Below, in pieces: positions 16,624 through 26,288 of a DNA stretch of 64,000 nucleotides (position 1 is its first letter; each line of letters begins with the position of its first letter). The position numbers and the translations under genes were made by a program. The DNA comes from Muribaculaceae bacterium Isolate-036 (Harlan) (lineage in GTDB: Bacteria > Bacteroidota > Bacteroidia > Bacteroidales > Muribaculaceae), in contig RIAY01000001.1 in assembly GCA_003833075.1 (NCBI GenBank), forward strand, positions 1 through 64,000, given 5' to 3'. The notes below the pieces were generated by a model. It was not told the origin of the DNA. It worked only from the letters and a program-made list of their open reading frames with translations, and made no database searches.

Positions 16624-17184
16624 TTGGAACGCAAGAAAAAAAACATAATAGAGCTGTCAAACTGTTCTGAGGAAGAATATAAAGGTATAAGTAAAATACC
16701 GGTAAAAGTCCTTGCGGACAATGTCCGCTCAATGTATAACATAGGCGCGGTGTTCCGCACATCCGATGCCTTTCTTATAGATGAGATTGTGCTTGGAGGA
16801 ATCTCCGGTTGTCCTCCTCATCCTGAAATATCAAAGACAGCTCTTGGAGCTGAATGCACTGTATCCTGGCGACATGTAGACGATGCTGTGGCAGAAGCTA
16901 TGAGACTCAAAGATGAGGGATGGAAAATATGCACGCTTGAGCAGACCCACAACAGCACTTGTCTTGGAGATTTCCTGCCTTTGCCCGATGAGCGTTATGT
17001 GCTTGTGGTGGGTAATGAAGTGGAGGGAGTTGACCAGCGCATTGTAGATATAAGCGATGTGGTGCTGGAGATTCCACAGTACGGAGTGAAACACTCCCTC
17101 AACGTATCTTCGAGCACCTCGATAGCTCTATGGCACTTCAACTCTCATATGATGGAATTCAAGACAAATGATAAAAGTGAATGA
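16624..17184 (+). CDS. SpoU/TrmH-family RNA 2'-O-methyltransferase
   Basis: 186 residues from a TTG codon. The ATG at 16596 is out of frame, and no other start precedes the conserved part. The three SPOUT motifs are present: DNVRSMYNIGAVFRTSDAF, LVVGNEVEGV and IPQYGVKHSLNVSSSTSIAL, which form the trefoil knot that binds S-adenosylmethionine. There is no N-terminal substrate-recognition domain, as in TrmL-like and other short members. The substrate (tRNA or rRNA) cannot be read from the sequence. It ends at a terminator shared with recA. Confidence 0.88.
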   Translation: MERKKKNIIELSNCSEEEYKGISKIPVKVLADNVRSMYNIGAVFRTSDAFLIDEIVLGGISGCPPHPEISKTALGAECTVSWRHVDDAVAEAMRLKDEGWKICTLEQTHNSTCLGDFLPLPDERYVLVVGNEVEGVDQRIVDISDVVLEIPQYGVKHSLNVSSSTSIALWHFNSHMMEFKTNDKSE

Positions 17185-17204
17185 ACGGAAGATAAATGAG
17201 AATA

Positions 17205-17243
17205 AAAAATAAAGGATGGCTTCTGAAGCCATCCTTTATTTTT
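17205..17243. terminator. bidirectional terminator between the methyltransferase gene and recA
   Basis: An 18-bp perfect stem (17205-17222 with 17226-17243), GC-rich near the loop, is bordered by A-rich sequence on one side and T-rich on the other. It serves both convergent genes. Confidence 0.9.
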
Positions 17244-17255
17244 ACTCTCGTATTT

Positions 17256-18452
17256 TTAGTCTTCAATTTCGAAATCATCTCCGAAGAGATCTTCCTCAAC
17301 CTCTTGTTCGTTGTCGAAATCTTCAAATTCCTCTTCTCTTTCTTCCTCCTCATCTACCTTTTTTGAATCCTTGCTCGGGAGGAAAGGATTCTTTTTCTTC
17401 CCCTTTTTATCCTCCTTTTCTGCATTCATGGCAGCGTATATTTTCTGTGTAAGTTCTTCCGCGAGATCTGGATTATCCTCAATCACGCCTTTTACGGCAT
17501 CTCTGCCTTGTCCGAGTTTAGACCCGTTGTAAGAGAACCATGCACCGGATTTTTTAACCACTTCGTATTCCACCGCGAGGTCGATTATTTCTCCGGCGCG
17601 GGAGATTCCCTTGCCGAATATCATGTCGAATTGTGCGCGTGTGAAAGGTGGCGCCACTTTGTTTTTGACAACCTTCACCTTTGTGAGGCGTCCGATTGTC
17701 TCGTCACCATCTTTAATTGGAGAAGAAGCGCGAATGTCGAGACGTACGGAAGCGTAAAACTTAAGAGCGTTACCACCTGTGGTAGTTTCCGGATTACCGA
17801 ACGACACACCTATCTTTTCGCGTATCTGGTTAATGAAGATGCAGCATGTGCGTGTGCGAGATATGGTTCCCGTAAGTTTGCGCATAGCCTGCGACATAAG
17901 GCGTGCGTGTAGCCCCACATTCTTTTCGCCCATCTCCCCTTCTATCTCCGCTTTGGGAGTAAGAGCCGCGACGGAGTCGATTACCAGGACATCTATTGCC
18001 CCGGAGTTGATGAGCTGTTCAGCAATGTCAAGAGCCTGCTCGCCGTTGTCGGGCTGTGCTATCCAGAGATTGTTGACATCCACTCCGAGTTTTTCGGCAT
18101 AAAAGCGGTCGAAAGCATGCTCCGCATCCACTATGGCGCAAATGCCGCCCATTTTCTGCGCCTCGGCTATCACATGGATGGCGAGCGTGGTTTTTCCGGA
18201 AGATTCAGGTCCATAGATTTCCACTATTCTGCCACGCGGAAGACCACCCACTCCGAGAGCATAGTCGAGGGTAATGGATCCGGTAGGAATTGTCTCCACA
18301 TCCTTCACGGCATCATCGCCGAGACGCATCACTGTTCCCGAACCGAAATCTTTCTCAAGATGAGCCATTGTCACGTCAAGAGCCTTGAGTTTTTCAGCCA
18401 TGTCGGTGATTTTGCCCGTAGCCACAGCCTTGGTTGCTTTCTTTTTTGCCAT
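17256..18452 (-). CDS. recA: recombinase RecA
   Basis: 398 residues. Walker A is [13 protein letters not shown], Walker B is [10 protein letters not shown], and the DNA-binding loops follow ([31 protein letters not shown]). The C-terminal tail after about 335 is a long run of Lys then Asp/Glu residues, longer than in E. coli RecA (353). The start codon overlaps the end of a MITE-like element: the A of ATG is the element's last base. Everything immediately upstream of the gene is therefore repeat sequence, and the probable promoter (18734-18741) lies beyond it. No LexA-box-like sequence was noticed. Confidence 0.97.
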   Translation of the reverse strand: MAKKKATKAVATGKITDMAEKLKALDVTMAHLEKDFGSGTVMRLGDDAVKDVETIPTGSITLDYALGVGGLPRGRIVEIYGPESSGKTTLAIHVIAEAQKMGGICAIVDAEHAFDRFYAEKLGVDVNNLWIAQPDNGEQALDIAEQLINSGAIDVLVIDSVAALTPKAEIEGEMGEKNVGLHARLMSQAMRKLTGTISRTRTCCIFINQIREKIGVSFGNPETTTGGNALKFYASVRLDIRASSPIKDGDETIGRLTKVKVVKNKVAPPFTRAQFDMIFGKGISRAGEIIDLAVEYEVVKKSGAWFSYNGSKLGQGRDAVKGVIEDNPDLAEELTQKIYAAMNAEKEDKKGKKKNPFLPSKDSKKVDEEEEREEEFEDFDNEQEVEEDLFGDDFEIED

Positions 18453-18634
18453 AAGTAAGTATTGAAAATTAGTTTATAATAAGTAAATGCTGTGCTTATT
18501 TAAATTTTGAATCTTTTGGATGCTTTCAAGATTTCTCATCAGTCGCATAGCCCGCTATGCTCCTTCTTCGGAATCATGAAATCATCTCAAAATCTCCTAA
18601 AATTTAATATAAGCTAATTTCCAACACTTACTTA
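18452..18634. repeat. MITE-like element, family 1, copy C, ending at the recA start codon
   Basis: 183 bp, same length as copy A, with only a few differences (for example CAAGAT against CTTGAT). Terminal inverted repeats are TAAGTAAGT at 18452 and ACTTACTTA at 18634. The internal palindrome GCATAGCCCGCTATGC lies at 18545-18560. On the minus strand the final TA of the element begins the recA ATG. This fits insertion at a TA dinucleotide in TATG with target duplication. Confidence 0.88.
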
Positions 18635-18733
18635 TATCTTTTTTTTTTTAAGTTTTCTCATTCAGGGCGCGTTCCTTTACAGACAGGTCTCGAAGACAGC
18701 CGGTCTCCCGGAGCGTGCCTGTTTTTTCTTTTG

Positions 18734-18741
18734 CAAAGATA
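18734..18741 (-). promoter_or_regulatory. -7 promoter element for recA
   Basis: The minus strand reads TATCTTTG at 18741-18734. The transcript would cross about 100 nt of GC-rich leader with a repeated GAGACC, then the whole MITE-like element, before the recA start. A clear -33 TTTG is not seen. The rest of 18635-18822 shows no gene. Confidence 0.5.
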
Positions 18742-18822
18742 TAACAATTAAAATCAGTCTCCTAATATCCAGATATATTTTTGTATATAAAGATTCTTAA
18801 AAGACTGCCATTATATTGCAGC

Positions 18823-18854
18823 GAGAGGAGCGCGACTCATGTCGCGCTCCTCTC
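18823..18854. terminator. strong hairpin after the fimbrial operon
   Basis: GAGAGGAGCGCGAC (18823-18836) pairs perfectly over 14 bp with 18841-18854, loop TCAT. It lies about 50 nt beyond the stop of the last fimbrial gene on the minus strand. There is no long T-run, so it may act as a terminator or as an mRNA-stabilising end. Confidence 0.6.
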
Positions 18855-18902
18855 CGTATTATTAAAGGAAATGATTTGTATGATTAAAAGAAATCAGATT
18901 CG

Positions 18903-20570
18903 TTACCGATGTCTCACCACTGTCAGGTTTGCCGAGACGGGAGAGCCGTCGGGAGCCTCGCAGGTCTTGTGCAAACGTGCCGTGTTGTTTTCTCCATAAT
19001 TTATGTGGAGATATGCTCCGGGGTCGTAACGGCTGTTGATTTCTGTGACGAATCCGGTTGTGCCAATAACGTTTATAGGGTTTTCACCTGAGTTTATCAT
19101 ACCGAACCAAGGTGAAGCGGTCTGTCCTCCTTTAACTTTTATATTCCAGTATTTCTCTCCCGCGTTTATAAGGTTTACAGTATATGATCCGGCGCCTCTG
19201 CGGAACGTATCATTGACATGCCATTTGAGTTTAAGGGGGAGTTCGAGATTGTCGCTTCTCACGGTGATGTCGGTTTCATGGTCTTCACCGTCGGAGATCA
19301 TGCTGGCTATTATGGAATATTTGTTGCCACCTTCAGCGGCAGCCCTTATTCCGGAAATCCAGGAAGCGTCATCAGGTATGATTACAGAAGGTGTAATGTC
19401 TCGGTCGCTATATACAGAAGCTATGACTATATTGTTGAGTTGCGTATTGCCGGGATGCGTTCCATACACTTCGGAAGTGTTGCAGTCCATTCTCATAAGA
19501 TACTGGCTGTCGCCGGTTATCGATGAATAATCGGGATTTACGTCTACGAGTGTAGCTTTCAAAGCATTCGAAGGGAGGGAAGAGACAGCAGTGGAGATGT
19601 CTGAATACCCTCTTTCGGTAACATCGCTGATGGTTATTATGTACCGGTGGTTACGCACAATGTTATAGGGTGTTCCTTTGCTGTCGAGCATAACGACTTT
19701 GTAATAGCCGCTTTCACCTTTATATTTACCCTTTATGATCACTCCCATATAGTCGGTAGTGTTGCAGTTGCGTTCATACACATAAAGAGTAGGCACCGGA
19801 CCTTCCGCCCATGTTTTTGAAGCGTCTGCCAACGTTGTTCCTGCCGGGCGTCCGGCAGCAGGAGTTGCCGAGGGTGCGGCGGTCACGGTTGGTGTGGGAG
19901 TCAGAAATCCTACTGTTGCGAGGTTGCAGGCGGATATTCCCTCCAGCACGAAATCACCGAGATGGTTTGACTCGGAAGCCTCTGCGGTTTTCACGGTAAC
20001 ACACGCCGCCGCGCGAAGGAGTTTGATGCCGTTCATCTCTATGTTGTCCATGATACCTGAGTTCAGTTCGACACGTCCCCACATTATAAGAGGCATGATA
20101 TGCTCCTGTGTGTTGGTCAGAGATGCGGGCAATGAAGCTGTTTTCAAGGTTCCCACAACTGATTCAGGCGAGCCTTCCGTAAGCGGGGAGAAATCCATGC
20201 GGTCGGCGCCGGTAGCCTTGTCGCGGGCATTTGCCACAAGATGCACTGTGCGTTTCTTATCTATCTGTTCGAAAAGCAGCACAATCTTTATGCCTTTGTC
20301 GGAATAGCTGATATGGTTGGCGGGAATGCGTTCTATGAATTTGCCGTTTTCATCAAAAACGAGACCGTCTACAGTCAGAATATCCGTGTCTGTGATTGTT
20401 CCATCAGCGCGTGTCAGTGCCTTCTTCTCTTCAGTCTGCGGAAGAACAACGGAAATTGTAGCTGCCACTTTACGTCTGGGTTCCGGATTTTCCGGTGCAT
20501 CGCCGGCACAGGAGTTTAGAACTCCCGCGCCAAGCATTGCAAACGCTAATATTTTAAAGATTGACTTCAT
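18903..20570 (-). CDS. fimbrillin-like lipoprotein (minor fimbrial subunit)
   Basis: 555 residues. The signal MKSIFKILAFAMLGAGVLNSC has Cys21 as lipobox. Soon after it comes the segment KKALTRADG, an Arg-Ala site like those cut by arginine-specific proteases in P. gingivalis fimbrillin precursors. The N-terminal half resembles fimbrillin domains (LFEQIDKKRTVHLVANARD, IMPLIMWGRVEL). Residues 340-555 are beta-rich and resemble BACON/Ig-type repeats. It is the last gene of the operon, 18 bases after the 822-residue protein. Probably an accessory or tip subunit assembled on the cell surface. The family is clear, the exact role inferred. Confidence 0.75.
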   Translation of the reverse strand: MKSIFKILAFAMLGAGVLNSCAGDAPENPEPRRKVAATISVVLPQTEEKKALTRADGTITDTDILTVDGLVFDENGKFIERIPANHISYSDKGIKIVLLFEQIDKKRTVHLVANARDKATGADRMDFSPLTEGSPESVVGTLKTASLPASLTNTQEHIMPLIMWGRVELNSGIMDNIEMNGIKLLRAAACVTVKTAEASESNHLGDFVLEGISACNLATVGFLTPTPTVTAAPSATPAAGRPAGTTLADASKTWAEGPVPTLYVYERNCNTTDYMGVIIKGKYKGESGYYKVVMLDSKGTPYNIVRNHRYIITISDVTERGYSDISTAVSSLPSNALKATLVDVNPDYSSITGDSQYLMRMDCNTSEVYGTHPGNTQLNNIVIASVYSDRDITPSVIIPDDASWISGIRAAAEGGNKYSIIASMISDGEDHETDITVRSDNLELPLKLKWHVNDTFRRGAGSYTVNLINAGEKYWNIKVKGGQTASPWFGMINSGENPINVIGTTGFVTEINSRYDPGAYLHINYGENNTARLHKTCEAPDGSPVSANLTVVRHR

Positions 20571-20588
20571 ATTGAAGGTTTTCGTTAT

Positions 20589-23057
20589 TTATATAATGGT
20601 TGAACCGTCCCACTTGATATTTGCCGAGTGTTTCTTGCGGTCATAGGTGATGATGCAGAAACGCAGATACTTATTACTGGGTTTGGTTAGTCCTGAACGG
20701 ATGTTGAATGTCTTGGTTGCCTGGAACACTGTTTTTCCTCCTGAGTTATTGAAGTTTGTTCCCGCCTGATTCATGGTTCCTCCGAGATAACAATATATCG
20801 TGCAGGTAATGTTTCCGGATGCATTTGTGGTATACCACCCTGCCGCGAGGCTGAGATCAAGTGTTCGCGGAATCAGGTTGGCAGCGTTGGTTGCGACACC
20901 TTTCTTCCCGGGATAGGGATAAGCATTTATTTCACGTGCGTTGAAATATACCGTTTCTCCCTGTCCACCGGTGGCGTCGCCACCCCATCGCAATACTGTC
21001 TTAGAATTGAATGCAGTACTCTTTGCATGACTCCACCCCACGAACTTGTTGTTAAGGTTAGATACCGCAGACGTGTTGAATATTTTGTCCCTGTAGACCA
21101 CAGATGTCGGGTTTCCTGCAAATCCGCACTTGATATCGACGTCAGCGCTTGACCATGTGAATTTGACCACAAAATAATCGAACTCGGGGATGACAACGAG
21201 GATTGCCTGGTCAATGGGAAGCTTGACAGTGTAGTCAGGGTCGGACTTATGACCGAGCACGATGTCGCCCCATTGGTCTTCACCGGTCGGATGCCGGATT
21301 GAGCGGAATGTGAATACTCCGGTCGTCTTGTCGAAGAATGTTCCGGATGAACCGATGAAAGAGGGGAGGCTTTTGATCACAACGTCTTTCACCCCTCCGT
21401 ATACAGCCACGTCGGTTGTGGTGGTGATTGTGTCGTTGCGTGAGGTTGGCTGTGCGATTTCGATCACTTCGTCTCTGGCTCCGATGAATAGATTGTCAAC
21501 GAAGATCGTGTCAGTGTCGAGGGTCCGCATGTTTTTGAACACTACGGGACCACGTCCATACGCATTCGCGAAATCTTCAGCATAAATGTCAGCGTCCGGC
21601 TTACGTGTCATTTTCACGTTGTTTGTCACGCCTGCGTTTCCGGAGACGCTCGCCGTTTTCAGGTTGTCGAGCATTTTCCAGTTGCCGCCGGTGCAGGTCA
21701 CTGTCACCTCTTTCTGATTGTGCGGTGGACTGAGCCACATCTCTTTTACCGTAGGCTGATCCTGAAGGTGCACGTTGATTGTGCCTTTGTCGGGACGCTG
21801 CGTCACCGGAATGCGCTTCTCAAGATTGCCCGTAGTTATTGAGACATATGAGCTGCGGGGATGGTTATCGACATAAGTGTCTACATTTGCCGTGAGTTCA
21901 TATGCGTTTCCGCCGAGGTCTTTTACTGTCAGCCATGTGGCATCGGCGGCTTTTGTTACAGTATATGTGTCTTTGCACTGCACGCGGATAGTGTCTTTCC
22001 AAGCCATACCCACCTCACCCTTGTCTGTGACTATCGTGCGGTTGGCGATGTCGGCATTCATGTTTTCGTCAATCCAGGGTATGATTTCCGTAGAGACGTT
22101 CAATTGACGCTTGTTGTAGGATACCCTGACCTCATACACTCCGTTCATGCGTGGTGCGCGTAGAAGCTCGATATCGCGTTTCACCACATGGGAGCCGTCA
22201 TCGCATATGAGGTCTACATTGAGGTGCAGCAGAGAGGTGGTGGTGTCTACAGCTGTGGATGGAGACGCGTAGTCGGTTCCCCGGTGTGCCGGAATAAGGA
22301 AAGAGAGTTCCTCCGCACCTGTCATTTTTCCGTCTTCGCCTTCCACGGGCATGAGCGGAATCTTTCCCTTCAGGGGAGTCTTGCTTATTTCCGGCTTATA
22401 TTTGGAAGGATAGAGAGTCCCGTCCCAGCTGAGAGTGGAGGGAACGTTTGAAATTTCTATATTCTGGAGAGCCGTGACATCAAGATATTCGGATTTTTCG
22501 AATATCACCTTCACTTTTGCGAGATTTCTCGTATATTGTGCCGGATAATTGTAGTCTTTGTCGGGTTCGAAATGGTCTACATTTGTGAGATCATCGATGA
22601 CCCATTTTCCGGATAGTTCCACACCCTTGATGAAAGCCGTATAAATCTCAGGCATCTGGGCGAGTCCGCCGTTCTCATCCCTGAAATCATTGCGGAACAT
22701 CACGCATTCTTCCGGTTTCTTGCCGTAAACGGGTTCGATTATGTGGTCTGTGACATTGCTGGTCATACCCGATACCAGAGCGAAATTCCATCTTCCTTCA
22801 CCGAGAGTGAAAGTCAGTGAATGGTCACCGGTCATGGTGAGCTCAGGTTTTTTTACATATGCGCCGTTTCCTTTCACCACATCGTGAAACTGATAAAGCA
22901 TCGTGTTTTGTGTAAGCGCATCCGATCCCCCTTTTCCGAATTTAAGGATAAGGCGTTTCGTCTCGCCGTTTGACGGGGAATCTATCTGATCGGCGGAACA
23001 TGCCCCTAAAAGCAGGGATGCTGCCAATGCCATTATGCTGTATTTTCCGGTCTTCAT
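20589..23057 (-). CDS. large fimbrial lipoprotein with BACON-like domain (putative tip protein)
   Basis: 822 residues. The signal is MKTGKYSIMALAASLLLGAC (Cys20). Residues about 30-330 look like two fimbrillin-type beta domains (DUF4906-like, with TYDASP-like TAVD and ELSFLIPAHRG). A BACON-like module follows at about 345-420 (ATWLTVKDLGGNAYEL, RIPVTQRPDKG), then more beta repeats up to a C-terminal carbohydrate- or surface-binding-like region ending RFCIITYDRKKH. Size and position resemble Mfa3-Mfa5 or FimC-E accessory proteins, which sit at the fimbrial tip. It lies between the DUF3575 gene (10 bases) and the last gene (18 bases) in one operon. Confidence 0.75.
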   Translation of the reverse strand: MKTGKYSIMALAASLLLGACSADQIDSPSNGETKRLILKFGKGGSDALTQNTMLYQFHDVVKGNGAYVKKPELTMTGDHSLTFTLGEGRWNFALVSGMTSNVTDHIIEPVYGKKPEECVMFRNDFRDENGGLAQMPEIYTAFIKGVELSGKWVIDDLTNVDHFEPDKDYNYPAQYTRNLAKVKVIFEKSEYLDVTALQNIEISNVPSTLSWDGTLYPSKYKPEISKTPLKGKIPLMPVEGEDGKMTGAEELSFLIPAHRGTDYASPSTAVDTTTSLLHLNVDLICDDGSHVVKRDIELLRAPRMNGVYEVRVSYNKRQLNVSTEIIPWIDENMNADIANRTIVTDKGEVGMAWKDTIRVQCKDTYTVTKAADATWLTVKDLGGNAYELTANVDTYVDNHPRSSYVSITTGNLEKRIPVTQRPDKGTINVHLQDQPTVKEMWLSPPHNQKEVTVTCTGGNWKMLDNLKTASVSGNAGVTNNVKMTRKPDADIYAEDFANAYGRGPVVFKNMRTLDTDTIFVDNLFIGARDEVIEIAQPTSRNDTITTTTDVAVYGGVKDVVIKSLPSFIGSSGTFFDKTTGVFTFRSIRHPTGEDQWGDIVLGHKSDPDYTVKLPIDQAILVVIPEFDYFVVKFTWSSADVDIKCGFAGNPTSVVYRDKIFNTSAVSNLNNKFVGWSHAKSTAFNSKTVLRWGGDATGGQGETVYFNAREINAYPYPGKKGVATNAANLIPRTLDLSLAAGWYTTNASGNITCTIYCYLGGTMNQAGTNFNNSGGKTVFQATKTFNIRSGLTKPSNKYLRFCIITYDRKKHSANIKWDGSTII

Positions 23058-23067
23058 TATTGCTGCG

Positions 23068-23706
23068 TCAAGATTGAGGTGTCCAGTTCGCGTTGTTTTT
23101 TCTGCATCCGCAGTCGATGATATATCCGAAGCTGATGCTGAACCTTGTCGGTCCTACCCATCCGCGTGTCTGTTTGCGCTTCAGAGGGTAATGACGATAC
23201 ATTCCTCCGAGCTTATATTTGTTATATTGGATATGAGCGTAACCGATTCCGAGGTTTATGTCCATCTGCCAATGGCGGTTGAATTCGTATTTCCAGCCGC
23301 CGCTGAGACCTGCGGAGCATCCCCATCCCTGACGGCGGAAACTGCGGTCCATGTCGTGATGGCGGTAGAGACCGATGTTGAAATTGCCGAACATCGCATA
23401 TACACCGGCATACCATCCTGTTGCCATCTTGTCATAGATATGTTCCGAAGCCTTGAAATAGTAACGGCATTCTCCAGCCATCTGGAAAGAACGGAACACC
23501 TCTTCATGTTTCTTGCTCAGATATGGCAGCCACATTACATCGGCACTTACCGACAGATGAGGCGAAAGCCCGTGTTCATAGCCGATGTTGGGAGTTCCGG
23601 CGAGAGTCGCCGGACCGTTTACCTTGATCATCTGTGCGTCGGCGGCAACCGTAGTAGTGGCGATTGCTGCGGAGATGAGTATATTTCGGAATATCGTATT
23701 CATCAT
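23068..23706 (-). CDS. DUF3575 outer-membrane beta-barrel protein
   Basis: 212 residues. A cleavable signal peptide (MMNTIFRNILISAAIATTTVAADAQ) precedes alternating beta strands rich in aromatic residues (NIGYEHGLSPHLSVSADVMW, MAGECRYYFKASEH, GWYAGVYAMFGNFNIGLYRH, WGCSAGLSGGWKYEFNRHW). This pattern is typical of DUF3575 barrels of about 8-10 strands. Such genes often accompany Mfa-type fimbrial operons. It may help assemble or anchor the fimbriae. It is separated from its upstream neighbour by 60 bases. Confidence 0.82.
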   Translation of the reverse strand: MMNTIFRNILISAAIATTTVAADAQMIKVNGPATLAGTPNIGYEHGLSPHLSVSADVMWLPYLSKKHEEVFRSFQMAGECRYYFKASEHIYDKMATGWYAGVYAMFGNFNIGLYRHHDMDRSFRRQGWGCSAGLSGGWKYEFNRHWQMDINLGIGYAHIQYNKYKLGGMYRHYPLKRKQTRGWVGPTRFSISFGYIIDCGCRKNNANWTPQS

Positions 23707-23766
23707 TTTCAGGTTTGTGGTGCGACTTGCGGCATGATAGCCGTGTCTTGTGTCGTGGAGAGAGGG

Positions 23767-24696
23767 TTAATGTTTATTTTTGCCTCCGTCTATTTCTACG
23801 GAGCCTCCGAGGATTGATTCGTCCCACCCTTCGATGGTGATCATGAATCCTTCGTTGTAAATATCAATTATGAATACCCTGCCGTGCAGGATGGTTATAG
23901 GTTTCGATTCACGGTCGGTAAGCGCGAAGCGGTAACTGCGAATGCTGTGTCCTTCGTCATCGCACATATTGAGAGCCAGATGCATCAGTTCATTTTCCTT
24001 GGTAGGAAAGAGAAGTCCTGAAAACTCGAATTTTGCTCCTTCCGCAGCCTGAGGCCAAGGCTCTACGTCATTGTAATTATAGAGCGTATATGAATCAGTG
24101 GGACCGGAGGTTATCGTGTCGAGACTTATCTGCTGCCGTGTGGCGGTGTTGGAAAGGGTCATCGCCGCTTTCTTCACAGCCTCGGCAGATACATCGGTTC
24201 CTCTGTATCTTACTTTTATGATTGCAGGATACAGTTCAAGACGAGCCGTGTCTGTGACTATCATACCTTGTGCCACAAGTTCCCGGTTTATATAGTCGAA
24301 TTTCATATATGCCGGTTCCTTGTATCGTCTGTCTCCATCGTTATCGAGACTGAAGGAAGCTGTGGTCAGATCGGCTATATCGTTGAAACCTACAGAATCA
24401 GTGTCGGTCAGCACGCAGGTCTTATAGTTGGCTGGCGGAATGCGGAATGCGAAAATTCCGGCATCAAGCACATTGTCGTTGGTTGCTCCGACTCTTGCAT
24501 ATCTGTCGCCTACAAGCCTTCCGGTCTTTTTATCCCATACCAGCACGCGGCAGTTTCTGATTGTCCGCTCTTTGAACTCGGGCACAAAGACCTTATAGTT
24601 CATGTCATCTTCGAAATAATCGAAAGTGCACGAGCCGAGTGTAAGGAGCATTGTCAGACAGTATGCGGTGTGAATCGCGAATCTGCGCAAACTCAT
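23767..24696 (-). CDS. FimB/Mfa2-family fimbrial anchor protein
   Basis: 309 residues. The signal MSLRRFAIHTAYCLTMLLTLGSC carries Cys23 as lipobox. The conserved start of the mature part, CTFDYFEDDMNYKVF, and the following VLVWDKKTGRLVGDRYAR and IPPANYKTCVLTD segments match the Mfa2 family, whose members anchor the fimbrial shaft to the outer membrane and limit its length. It is the second gene of the operon, directly after the major subunit, as in the mfa1-mfa2 pair of P. gingivalis. Confidence 0.85.
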   Translation of the reverse strand: MSLRRFAIHTAYCLTMLLTLGSCTFDYFEDDMNYKVFVPEFKERTIRNCRVLVWDKKTGRLVGDRYARVGATNDNVLDAGIFAFRIPPANYKTCVLTDTDSVGFNDIADLTTASFSLDNDGDRRYKEPAYMKFDYINRELVAQGMIVTDTARLELYPAIIKVRYRGTDVSAEAVKKAAMTLSNTATRQQISLDTITSGPTDSYTLYNYNDVEPWPQAAEGAKFEFSGLLFPTKENELMHLALNMCDDEGHSIRSYRFALTDRESKPITILHGRVFIIDIYNEGFMITIEGWDESILGGSVEIDGGKNKH

Positions 24697-24768
24697 TTGT
24701 CGTTGTTGTTAATTGTTGGTATTTTTCCGCACATTGTCTATCTGATTATGCGGAAGATTGAGAAGTGT

Positions 24769-24801
24769 ATCCGGAGGAACGGAGAATGCGTTCCTCCGGA
24801 T
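24769..24801. promoter_or_regulatory. hairpin after the major fimbrial subunit gene
   Basis: A 13-bp perfect stem (24769-24781 with 24789-24801) lies 10 nt downstream of the fimbrillin stop on the minus strand. No T-run follows, so partial termination or RNA protection is more likely than full termination. This would favour the major subunit over downstream genes. Confidence 0.6.
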
Positions 24802-24811
24802 ATGTCAGGGA

Positions 24812-26230
24812 TTAAAGTTCGATTTTGGATGCTGTGATAGCTGAATCCCAATCCTGGGGCTGACCTACTGTCACAGTGAGGTTACCCACGTTGTCGGGAC
24901 GCTCGGGAAGCTCCATTGTACCACCGTCGCGGAAGATTACGTTGACCTCGCGGATAGTGTTGGCGACGAAGCCCTGGTTGATGTAACCCACCCAGTATAC
25001 TGTCTTCTCTTCTGTGAGAGTTCCTTCCTTGCATACGTGTCCCGGAAGACCCTTTGCGGAAATTATGAGAAGATAACGGTTCTGCTTGAGAGGTTCGTTT
25101 GCTGATGTTCCGGAGAGCTGCTGACGGTTGTTGTTGGGAAGCACGATGATGTCACGCCATGCGTTTGCCTTGTATTCATCGCCTTCGATACCGATGATCT
25201 TGCCGCCGGCTTTATAACCGGATGTCGGGTTTGAAGTGTAGAACTGACGTGTGCCTTCAACTGCATCTGTAACGATTACGGAAGAAGAGGAAGAAGTACC
25301 TGATGTTCCGGCATAAATCTTTTCACCGTTTACCATGCGGTCTTGTGCCATAGGAATCACATAGTCAGGCACAGTGGCGATCATTACTGAAGCGTCTTTG
25401 AGGAAGTTGACTTTTCCGTCGGGGTTCATGTTGACATCCGCGTTGTTTGTTTTACCCTCTTCACCTGCTATGTTCATACGTAGACGCATAAGAGAAACCT
25501 CACGTTTGAGTTTGATGGCGGCAGCTGTAGTCTGTCCTGCAACCACTGTTACAGCAGGGTCAGTGCCGTTTACAAAACCCTGACCGAGGAAAATCTCTGT
25601 AGGCTCAGCCAAAGGCACCTCGCTGCGAGTCTGTCCGCTTGCTGCAACCTGGTTCTGATAGAAAATAGGGAACTGGTGGTCAGCAGGAGAAATTTTGCAG
25701 TTGTATATAAAACGGTTAAGCACGTTATAGGCAGTCCATGCCTGATAGTTGCCGGCTAATTGCGTCTTTATAGGCTGGATCGCGCTGTTGGCGTTAGCTA
25801 CAGCCATGAGACGATAAGTTCCGGAAGGAACGTTTGCATAAGTGTAAGTTACAGAACCGCTTTCATTAGGATTGGTAGTGAGGGAGTTCTGGATGCGGTC
25901 TGTGTCGATCAGGTCAGAGAAATGGATAACTCCCTGAGCGTCATAAAGGAAAATCTGAAGGCTCTTGACATTTGACCAGCTTGTCAAAGGAACTGCGTCG
26001 GAGACGGCGGTTGTAGTCTGAGAACCGTTTGTTGTTGTTCCGGGAAGTTCTGTAGAAGAATCTCCGCCGTCACCTTCAGCACGAGTGTTGCCCGACTGGG
26101 TGAAATTAATTGTAAACGCAAGTTTTCCGTATTCCGTCTCATCGGCAACGGGAACCTCATCGTTTGAGCAGGAGGCGAGACCGCTAATAAGAAGAGCAGC
26201 GGCAGGCCAGACATAAAAATTTCTTTTCAT
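24812..26230 (-). CDS. major fimbrillin (Mfa1-like family)
   Basis: 472 residues from the ATG at 26230. A longer frame starting at 26284 would put the signal peptide internally. The signal is MKRNFYVWPAAALLISGLASC with a Cys lipobox, and after a short linker comes SGNTRAEGD, an Arg-Ala maturation site of the kind used in donor-strand assembly of FimA and Mfa1. The N-terminal fimbrillin domain includes LQIFLYDAQGVIHFS and VPSGTYRLMAVANANS. The C-terminal domain ends with a strand-like LTVTVGQPQDW. It heads the operon and should be the shaft subunit. An unusually long leader of about 300 nt with hairpins precedes it. Confidence 0.85.
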   Translation of the reverse strand: MKRNFYVWPAAALLISGLASCSNDEVPVADETEYGKLAFTINFTQSGNTRAEGDGGDSSTELPGTTTNGSQTTTAVSDAVPLTSWSNVKSLQIFLYDAQGVIHFSDLIDTDRIQNSLTTNPNESGSVTYTYANVPSGTYRLMAVANANSAIQPIKTQLAGNYQAWTAYNVLNRFIYNCKISPADHQFPIFYQNQVAASGQTRSEVPLAEPTEIFLGQGFVNGTDPAVTVVAGQTTAAAIKLKREVSLMRLRMNIAGEEGKTNNADVNMNPDGKVNFLKDASVMIATVPDYVIPMAQDRMVNGEKIYAGTSGTSSSSSVIVTDAVEGTRQFYTSNPTSGYKAGGKIIGIEGDEYKANAWRDIIVLPNNNRQQLSGTSANEPLKQNRYLLIISAKGLPGHVCKEGTLTEEKTVYWVGYINQGFVANTIREVNVIFRDGGTMELPERPDNVGNLTVTVGQPQDWDSAITASKIEL

Positions 26231-26288
26231 ACTCATAAGTTGTTGATTGTTATAATAATATAAGTTTCTTTCAACTTGTAGCATACTT

